Of a stretch of 11,354 bases of DNA, positions 6,703 to 11,354 are shown piece after piece. A program made the position numbers and the translations under genes. The notes under the pieces were generated by a model that was not told where the DNA came from, searched no databases, and saw only the letters and a list, made by a program, of their open reading frames with translations. The stretch is from a bacterium UBP1_UBA4771 (GTDB taxonomy: Bacteria > Krumholzibacteriota > Krumholzibacteriia > Krumholzibacteriales > Krumholzibacteriaceae), in assembly GCA_002403295.1 (NCBI GenBank), contig DHHN01000189.1, forward strand, positions 1-11,354, in the 5' to 3' direction. Position 1 is the stretch's first letter. Every line of letters starts with the position of its first letter.

Positions 6703-7680
6703 ATGGGCACGGCCCGCACAGTCAGGGCAGGGGTGATCGGAACCGGCGCGCTCGGTTCTCACCACGCCCGCGTGTATTCATCGATCGAATCGGTTTCCTC
6801 GCTCGCGCTCTACGACCGCGACCGCTCGCGCGCCGAAGCAGTCGCCCGCGAGCGCGGCGGGCGCGTCTGCGGGACGATCGGGGAGCTCCTCGATAGCTGC
6901 GACGCCGTGAGCATCTGCACGCCGGCGACGCACCACCACGAGGCGGTCCGCGCCGCCTTCGCCCGGGGGGCGCACGTCCTCGTCGAGAAGCCGATCGCCT
7001 CGACCGTCGCCGAGGCGCGAGATCTCGTCGCGATCTCGCGCGAACGGGGTCTCGTGTTTCAGGTCGGGCACATCGAGCGATTCAACGGCGCCTTCGAGGC
7101 CGCGCGCTCGCTCGTGCGGCGGCCGCGGTTCATCGAGGCGCACCGGCTCGCGACCTTCACGCAGCGCGGTCTCGACGTTTCCGTCGTGCAGGATCTCATG
7201 ATCCACGACATAGATCTCATCCTCTCGCTTCTCGGCGGCGACCGGCTCGTCGATCTGCGGGCCTCGGGCGCGGGCGTCCTCACGAGCGCGTCGGACATCG
7301 TGAACGCGCGTCTCGAGTTCGCGGGCGGCTGCACGGCGAACGTAACGGCGAGCCGCATCTCGCGCGAGCCGCTTCGAAAGATCCGATTCTTCGAGGAACA
7401 CCGCTACGTATCGGCCGATCTGCGCGAGAAATCGGTCGAGGCGTACGAGCTCGGCGGCCCGTTCGTCCCGGGCTCCGTGCCGGCCGATCCGGCGAGCCTC
7501 ATCCGGCCGGTCGCGGTCGCCGTCGACATGACGGAGCCGCTCCGCAAGGAGATCGATGCGTTTCTCGCCGCGATCTCCGGCGGCGGGGAGCCGCCGGTGA
7601 CGGGGGAGGCGGGACTCGCGGCGCTCGACGTGGCCGAGAAGATCCTCGAACGCGTGGCGGAAAGCCGGAGCCGGCAGTGA
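6703..7680 (+). CDS. Gfo/Idh/MocA family NAD(P)-dependent oxidoreductase within the lipid A operon
   Basis: This 325-residue cytoplasmic enzyme has the two-domain layout of the Gfo/Idh/MocA superfamily. It has an N-terminal Rossmann fold with a dinucleotide loop (VIGTGALGSHHA, about residues 10-21), then the EKP motif (ending VLVEKPIAS, Lys96) and a substrate domain with VGHIERFN and DLMIHDID (His168), the likely catalytic region. The family oxidises or reduces sugar hydroxyls, often on nucleotide sugars. Its place between lpxA and lpxB points to a lipid A precursor. GnnA, which oxidises the 3-OH of UDP-GlcNAc ahead of transamination by GnnB, is in the same superfamily and also belongs to a lipid A pathway. 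No GnnB-like aminotransferase is in this window, so the GnnA assignment is only a hypothesis. GGAGG at 6694-6698 sits 4 bases before the ATG. The stop overlaps the lpxB start by four bases. Confidence 0.88.
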   Translation: MGTARTVRAGVIGTGALGSHHARVYSSIESVSSLALYDRDRSRAEAVARERGGRVCGTIGELLDSCDAVSICTPATHHHEAVRAAFARGAHVLVEKPIASTVAEARDLVAISRERGLVFQVGHIERFNGAFEAARSLVRRPRFIEAHRLATFTQRGLDVSVVQDLMIHDIDLILSLLGGDRLVDLRASGAGVLTSASDIVNARLEFAGGCTANVTASRISREPLRKIRFFEEHRYVSADLREKSVEAYELGGPFVPGSVPADPASLIRPVAVAVDMTEPLRKEIDAFLAAISGGGEPPVTGEAGLAALDVAEKILERVAESRSRQ

Positions 7681-8849
7681 CCACCATTCTGCTCACCTGC
7701 GGCGAGACGAGCGGCGAGCATCACGCCTCGCTGCTCGTGCGGGAGATCCGGCGCCGCGATCCCGGCTGCCGCGTGCTCGCCCTCGGCGGGGCGGAGCTCG
7801 CCGCCGCCGGCGCCGAGATCGTCTTTCCGCTCGAGAAATACGCCGTCATGGGTTTCGGCGAGGTGATCGCGAAGCTCCCATCGTTCGTCGCGCTCGAGCG
7901 CTCGCTCGGGCGGCTCGTATCCGGCGGCGGGATCGATGTGTTCATCCCCGTCGATTACCCGGGGCTCAACCTGCGTCTCGCCCGCGGGGCGCGCCGCCGC
8001 CGCGTCCCCGTTCTCTACTACATCAGTCCGCAGGTGTGGGCGTGGGGAGGTTGGCGCGTCCGGGGCATGCGGCGCTCGGTCGATCTCATGGCGGTGATCC
8101 TGCCGTTCGAGGAGGAGCTCTACCGCCGCGCGGGGATTCCCGTCGTCTTCGCGGGACACCCCATGCTCGACGAGATCGCGGCGCCCGCGGAGCCGAAGTC
8201 CGCGCCGGCGGGTCCGGAGGAGCGGTGTACCGTCATGCTCTTTCCCGGAAGCCGGTTGCAGGAGTTCCGGCGGATCTATCCGGTGTTCGTCGAGGCGGCG
8301 CGCATTCTCCATGGGCGGTTCCCCGGGGCGCGTTTTCTCGTCGGCCTCGCGCCGATGATTCCGGACGCCGAGGCGCCGGTCGGCCAGGAGATGCGAAGCT
8401 ACCTCGGCGTGGCGCGCGACGGCGTGGAGGCCCTCTCGCGCTCCGCGCTCGCGCTCGCCGTTTCGGGCACCGTGACCCTCCAGACGGCGCTATCGGGAAC
8501 GCCGATGGTCGTCTGCTACCGGACCTCCTCGCTCAATTACCGTCTCGGAAAGCTTCTCGTGCGGGTGCCCCGGATCGCGATGCCGAACGTGCTCGCGGGG
8601 CATTCCCTCGTGCCGGAGCTCATACAGAACGACGCGACGCCGCGACGGATCGCCGATGCCGCCGCGCGGATCCTCGGAGACGGGGCGGCGTACCGCCGGA
8701 TTTCGAGCGCGCTTCTCGGTCTCCGGGACCGCCTCGTCGGCGATGGAGGCGTGCCGCGACTCGCGGAGATCGCGCTCCGCATGGCGAACGGCGAGCCCGC
8801 CGCGGCCGCGGTGCGCGACACGGCCGGCGGGGGGCGGGGGCCGCGATGA
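7677..8849 (+). CDS. lpxB: LpxB, lipid-A-disaccharide synthase
   Basis: LpxB is a GT19 glycosyltransferase that condenses UDP-2,3-diacylglucosamine with lipid X to form the beta-1,6-linked lipid A disaccharide at the inner membrane. The 390-residue protein (E. coli 382) shows the family motifs in order: CGETSGEHHASLL near the N-terminus, VDYPGLN (Asp93, corresponding to the important Asp98 of E. coli), YYISPQVWAWG, FAGHPMLDEI, LFPGSR (Arg193), SGTVTLQTALSGTP and MPNVLAGHSLVPELIQ. The first motif is usually GExSGD; here the Asp is Glu, followed by two His. The start is GTG at 7677, overlapping the TGA of the preceding gene as GTGA, with GGAG at 7667-7670. This suggests translational coupling. 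One of its two substrates is made by LpxH or LpxI, and neither is in this window. Confidence 0.95.
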   Translation: MTTILLTCGETSGEHHASLLVREIRRRDPGCRVLALGGAELAAAGAEIVFPLEKYAVMGFGEVIAKLPSFVALERSLGRLVSGGGIDVFIPVDYPGLNLRLARGARRRRVPVLYYISPQVWAWGGWRVRGMRRSVDLMAVILPFEEELYRRAGIPVVFAGHPMLDEIAAPAEPKSAPAGPEERCTVMLFPGSRLQEFRRIYPVFVEAARILHGRFPGARFLVGLAPMIPDAEAPVGQEMRSYLGVARDGVEALSRSALALAVSGTVTLQTALSGTPMVVCYRTSSLNYRLGKLLVRVPRIAMPNVLAGHSLVPELIQNDATPRRIADAAARILGDGAAYRRISSALLGLRDRLVGDGGVPRLAEIALRMANGEPAAAAVRDTAGGGRGPR

Positions 8850-9529
8850 AGGTTCGCGCGCATCCCGGGATCGTGAGCCGGCTCGGCGCCTTCTTCATCC
8901 GCGGCGTCGGCGCGACGTGGCGTATCGAGTGGCGAGGCGCCGAACGGCTCGATCGCGCGCGCTCCCTCTCGAAGCAGGTCGTCTTCGGGTTTTTCCACGG
9001 GCGGCTCCTCGTTCTGAGCTACACGCATCGCGGGCGCCGGGTGCAGGTTCTCGCCTCGCACCATGCAGACGGAGATCTCATGGGACGGACGATCGAGCAT
9101 CTCGGATTCGGACACCGCAAGGGATCGACCTCCCGGGGCGGCGCCGCGGCCCTGCGCGACCTCGCGGGCGCGCTTCTCGGGGGCCTCGACGTCGGCCTCA
9201 CGGTCGACGGTCCCCGCGGCCCGCGCGGGGTGGCGCAGCAGGGCGCCGTCGAGCTCTGCAGGATGACGGGAAGCGCCGTCGTTCCCGTCACGAACGCCGC
9301 GCGTCCGCGCCGGCTCTTTCGATCGTGGGACCGGTTCCAGCTCCCGCTTCCCTTCGCGAGAATCGTCGTGGCGTACGGCGAGCCGTTCGTCGTGCCGGCC
9401 GGGGCGGAGCCGGGGGAGCGCGAGGAATTTCGACTGCGGCTCGAGCGGGAGCTCGGCGCGCTCACCGCCGAGCTCGACCGGAGCCTCGGGCATCGAGGAT
9501 CGGATGTGTGGCCCCATGAGGATCGTTGA
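8846..9529 (+). CDS. DUF374-type lysophospholipid acyltransferase family protein
   Basis: This 227-residue protein matches the DUF374 family, which is related to the HxxxxD acyltransferases and commonly found in lipid A loci. Recognisable parts are FFHGRLLVLSY (about residues 49-59), HADGDLMGRTIEHLGF, GSTSRGGAAALRDL and LTVDGPRGPRG followed by GAVELCRMTGSAVVPV. The N-terminus has a mildly hydrophobic stretch that may hold it at the inner membrane. A reasonable inference is that it adds an acyl chain to lipid A or a related precursor, in place of or alongside LpxL/LpxM, but no substrate has been shown here. The ATG at 8846 overlaps the lpxB stop as ATGA. No clear purine-rich site lies close upstream apart from a G-run (8831-8840), so translation probably depends on coupling to lpxB. 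Its 3' end overlaps lpxK by 26 bases. Confidence 0.85.
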   Translation: MKVRAHPGIVSRLGAFFIRGVGATWRIEWRGAERLDRARSLSKQVVFGFFHGRLLVLSYTHRGRRVQVLASHHADGDLMGRTIEHLGFGHRKGSTSRGGAAALRDLAGALLGGLDVGLTVDGPRGPRGVAQQGAVELCRMTGSAVVPVTNAARPRRLFRSWDRFQLPLPFARIVVAYGEPFVVPAGAEPGEREEFRLRLERELGALTAELDRSLGHRGSDVWPHEDR

Positions 9530-10598
9530 GCGGTACCCGCCCGGGTTTGCGTTCGCCGGAGGAACGGGCGCGTGGCGCGCGCTGTTTCCGTTGAGGCTCG
9601 CGCTCGCCGGGCTCTATGGAGCCCTCTCCTGCGCGGCGCGCCGCGCGGCGCTGGCGTCGGGGCGGCGGCCGGTCTCCACGACGGCGTCCGGCAAGCGCCC
9701 CTTCGTCGTATCGGTCGGAAATATCTCGGCGGGAGGGGGCGGCAAGACCCCCTGCGTCATCGCGCTCGCGGAGGAGATCCGCTCGCGGGCCGGCACGGCG
9801 GTCGTGGTTTCGCGAGGGTACGGCGGCGCCATGGAGAGGCGCGGTCCGTGCGTCGTGGGAGGGGCGGGGGCGAGCGCCGAGCTCGCCCGGACCTTCGGCG
9901 ACGAGGTCGCGCTCTACGCCGCGAGGGGCATTCCCGTCGTGACCGATGCCCGGAGGCGCCGCGGCGCCGCTCTCGCGGCCGATCTCTTCGCCCCGACGCA
10001 CATTCTCCTCGACGACGCGTTCCAGCACCATTCCCTCGCGAAGGATCTCGATATACTGCTTCTCGACGCCGGACGGCCCTTCGAGGACGGGATGCTTCTG
10101 CCGGCCGGACGGCTGCGGGAGCTCCCCGGCGCCGCGCGGCGCGCCGGCGCGGTGATATTCACGAGGGCGCGCGAGGAGCGCGTGCCCGCCGCGGCGGAGC
10201 GCTTCGTCGCCGGAAAGCCGGTTTTCTTCGCCCGCCACGAAGCGGCGTTCCTCAAAGGGCGCGGCGGCGCGAGCGAGCCGCTCTCGATCGTTTCGGGGCG
10301 CGAGGTCGTCCTCTTTTCCGGGATCGCCCGGCCGGATTCCTTCGAGGAGACGGTCGTTTCTCTCGGAGCGGCGCCGCGCGCGTCGTTCCGCTTCGAAGAC
10401 CATCACCGCTACGCCGCGCGGGAAATCGAGGAGATCGTTCGGGCGGGATCGCCGGAAGCGCTCTTTCTCACGACGGAAAAGGATTTCGTGAAGGCGGGCG
10501 ATCTCTTTCCGCCCGGGGCGGCGGTTTTCGCGATCGCGATCGAGATGCGGATCTCGGGGCTCGAGAGGCTCGGGGCGCTCCTCGGTCTCGGGGGATGA
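9504..10598 (+). CDS. lpxK: LpxK, tetraacyldisaccharide 4'-kinase
   Basis: LpxK phosphorylates the 4'-position of the tetraacyl disaccharide to give lipid IVA, at the cytoplasmic face of the inner membrane. The 364-residue protein is of ordinary family length. It carries a Walker A-like loop in VGNISAGGGGKTP (usually VGNxTxGGTGKTP) and VVSRGYGG. DDAFQHHSLAKDLDILLLD follows (Asp170 and Asp171 in the catalytic DDGFQH motif, whose Gly is Ala172 here), then LLPAGRLRELP. Later come a GIARPDSF segment, FEDHHRY and LTTEKDFVK. GAGG at 9495-9498 is 5 bases before the ATG at 9504, so that start is preferred. The in-frame ATG at 9516 would remove four residues. The gene starts inside the end of the acyltransferase gene. 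It is the last gene of the operon and its stop is 2 bases before a strong hairpin. Confidence 0.93.
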   Translation: MCGPMRIVERYPPGFAFAGGTGAWRALFPLRLALAGLYGALSCAARRAALASGRRPVSTTASGKRPFVVSVGNISAGGGGKTPCVIALAEEIRSRAGTAVVVSRGYGGAMERRGPCVVGGAGASAELARTFGDEVALYAARGIPVVTDARRRRGAALAADLFAPTHILLDDAFQHHSLAKDLDILLLDAGRPFEDGMLLPAGRLRELPGAARRAGAVIFTRAREERVPAAAERFVAGKPVFFARHEAAFLKGRGGASEPLSIVSGREVVLFSGIARPDSFEETVVSLGAAPRASFRFEDHHRYAAREIEEIVRAGSPEALFLTTEKDFVKAGDLFPPGAAVFAIAIEMRISGLERLGALLGLGG

Positions 10599-10600
10599 AT

Positions 10601-10637
10601 GACGGGCGGGGAGCCCGACTGGAGCTCCCCGCCCGTC
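10601..10637. terminator. Convergent hairpin between lpxK and the minus-strand lipoprotein gene
   Basis: GACGGGCGGGGAGC (10601-10614) and its exact reverse complement (10624-10637) enclose a 9-base loop. The resulting 14-bp GC-rich stem begins two bases after the lpxK stop. It lies 31 bases beyond the stop of the converging minus-strand gene. It is symmetric, so it could stop transcription from both sides. Neither side has a clear T-tract (TCTATCG to the right, CATTCATC on the other strand), so it may instead work by blocking exonucleases or with Rho. Confidence 0.55.
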
Positions 10638-10668
10638 TCTATCGAATCGAATCGGTTACCCTGAAACG

Positions 10669-11280
10669 CTATCTCTGCTGACTCCTCGTGGTGAGAGGAT
10701 CCGCGAAGTTCACCGTGAGACCGGTTCCGAAGGTGACCTCGCGATTCGTCTGGATCTCGTGGCCGCGGAAGGTGATGTTCGCGACGGTCATGATCTCCGT
10801 CGGCGTGTACATGATCCCGAGCAGCGGATCGATGTTCTTCGCGCCGAAGGGCACGAGAAGAATGTACCCGGCGACGAGCTCGCCGGCCGGCACGAGGATG
10901 CTCGTCCTGCCCGAGAAGGGCGGCACCGGCACCGGGGCGGAGCCGTAGGGCACGAACGACACGTCGTAGTCGGTCACGAGAAAATCGCCGAGCGCGCTGA
11001 CGTTGGGCTCGATGACGTTGTTGTAGGGCTTGTTGTGGAACACGACCTTGATGAAGTCCTCGGTGATGTAGTCGTCGTCGGTCTTGTAGGTCGCGCCGTC
11101 GCGCTCGTAGAGCGAGTCTCCCTGATTCAGGACGTCGCACAGGAACGGCGCGTCGTCGTTCATGCTCGCCACGTAGACGACCGTGCGCTGATCGTAGTTC
11201 GTCTCGTCGGTGCAGCCCACGAAAAGCGCGACGAGGATCAGCGCGGACACGAACGCGATGAGATGGATCGGTTTAAACAT
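10669..11280 (-). CDS. Predicted lipoprotein of unknown function
   Basis: I do not recognise this 203-residue protein. It has a lipoprotein signal: positive start MFKP, hydrophobic segment (about residues 5-21) and a lipobox-like ALFVGC with Cys23 as the lipidation site. Phe at -3 is less usual than Leu. Thr follows the Cys and there is no Asp at +2, so outer-membrane sorting is plausible. The mature part is acidic early on (TDDDYITEDF), has no further membrane span, and its alternating hydrophobic and polar residues with a proline-rich VPVPPF segment suggest a beta-rich fold. No catalytic motif is visible. GGAGGAGG at 11287-11294 (minus strand) precedes the ATG by 6 bases, which supports the start. 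It converges on lpxK and has its own promoter, so it is a separate unit from the lpx operon. Coding potential is supported by signal peptide, ribosome site and promoter together. Confidence 0.8.
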   Translation of the reverse strand: MFKPIHLIAFVSALILVALFVGCTDETNYDQRTVVYVASMNDDAPFLCDVLNQGDSLYERDGATYKTDDDYITEDFIKVVFHNKPYNNVIEPNVSALGDFLVTDYDVSFVPYGSAPVPVPPFSGRTSILVPAGELVAGYILLVPFGAKNIDPLLGIMYTPTEIMTVANITFRGHEIQTNREVTFGTGLTVNFADPLTTRSQQR

Positions 11281-11334
11281 CGGGTAACCTCCTCCAATGT
11301 AACTGGCATCTCAAGCTTGTCGTAGCCATTCCAT

Positions 11335-11351
11335 CGCAATGATTGTGCCAA
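11335..11351 (-). promoter_or_regulatory. Sigma-54 (RpoN) -24/-12 promoter for the lipoprotein gene
   Basis: Read on the minus strand from 11351, the sequence is TTGGCAC, then AATCA, then TTGC. The consensus is TTGGCACG-N4-TTGCW. The invariant GG (11349-11348) and GC (11337-11336) have exactly the required spacing, and only the G after CAC and the W after TTGC differ. Transcription would start near 11325, giving a leader of about 45 bases before the ATG at 11280. Enhancer-binding sites, if any, would lie beyond the window edge. Confidence 0.7.
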
Positions 11352-11354
11352 GAC

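Noticed and set aside
8036..8845. A long N-terminal extension of the DUF374 acyltransferase inside lpxB
   Set aside because: It is an arginine-rich out-of-frame reading of lpxB. The family homology starts at the ATG at 8846, which overlaps the lpxB stop in the usual ATGA manner.
10637..10668. Short direct repeat ATCGA-ATCGA-ATCGG downstream of the convergent hairpin
   Set aside because: It is only three near copies of five bases, too short to tell from chance, with no sign of an array or an attachment site.
10759..11325. A plus-strand 188-codon frame opposite the lipoprotein gene
   Set aside because: The translation is a low-complexity run of D, E, H, R and V. The opposite strand has a lipoprotein signal, a strong ribosome site and a promoter, so that strand is the coding one.
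1..11354. Mobile elements, CRISPR arrays, tRNA or rRNA genes
   Set aside because: I saw no spaced direct repeats, no transposase or integrase motifs, and no cloverleaf or rRNA-like segments on either strand. The window is almost fully filled by conserved envelope genes.

Overview
This window is GC-rich (about two thirds G+C by eye). It holds a compact, co-directional cluster for building the outer membrane of a diderm bacterium. The protein families, the gene order and the LpxC-FabZ fusion suggest the FCB (Fibrobacterota-Chlorobiota-Bacteroidota) superphylum. The high G+C would fit a deep FCB-related lineage such as Gemmatimonadota, Eisenbacteria, Krumholzibacteriota or Latescibacterota. I cannot choose among these from sequence alone.

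Layout. (1) Positions 2-349 are the 3' end of an NAD(P)H-dependent FMN reductase, followed by a perfect 22-bp palindrome (415-436) that looks like its terminator. (2) Positions 350-553 are intergenic and carry a sudden AT-rich patch with a Bacteroidota-style promoter candidate (458-490). (3) Positions 554-10598 hold nine plus-strand genes: bamA, skp/ompH-like, lpxD, an lpxC-fabZ fusion, lpxA, a Gfo/Idh/MocA oxidoreductase, lpxB, a DUF374-type acyltransferase and lpxK. Most junctions from lpxD onward are short gaps or stop/start overlaps, so one operon is likely. (4) A strong hairpin (10601-10637) lies between the convergent ends of lpxK and the last gene. (5) Positions 10669-11280, minus strand, encode an unrecognised lipoprotein. 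Its upstream region carries a near-consensus sigma-54 (-24/-12) promoter.

How the genes work together. BamA and the Skp-like chaperone fold and insert outer-membrane proteins. LpxA, LpxC and LpxD carry out the first three steps of lipid A synthesis, LpxB joins the two sugars and LpxK adds the 4'-phosphate. FabZ, fused to LpxC, serves the fatty-acid pool that LpxA and LpxD draw on. The DUF374 protein is a candidate late or secondary acyltransferase. No UDP-2,3-diacylglucosamine hydrolase (LpxH/LpxI/LpxG), Kdo transferase (WaaA) or MsbA is present here. Between lpxA and lpxB, where some bacteria have lpxI, there is an oxidoreductase of the same superfamily as GnnA. This raises the possibility of a modified lipid A sugar.

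Most of the window is well-understood biology. The parts most worth a second look are the sigma-54-driven orphan lipoprotein, the oxidoreductase inside the lipid A operon, the FCB-type promoter, and a few substitutions in otherwise conserved motifs.
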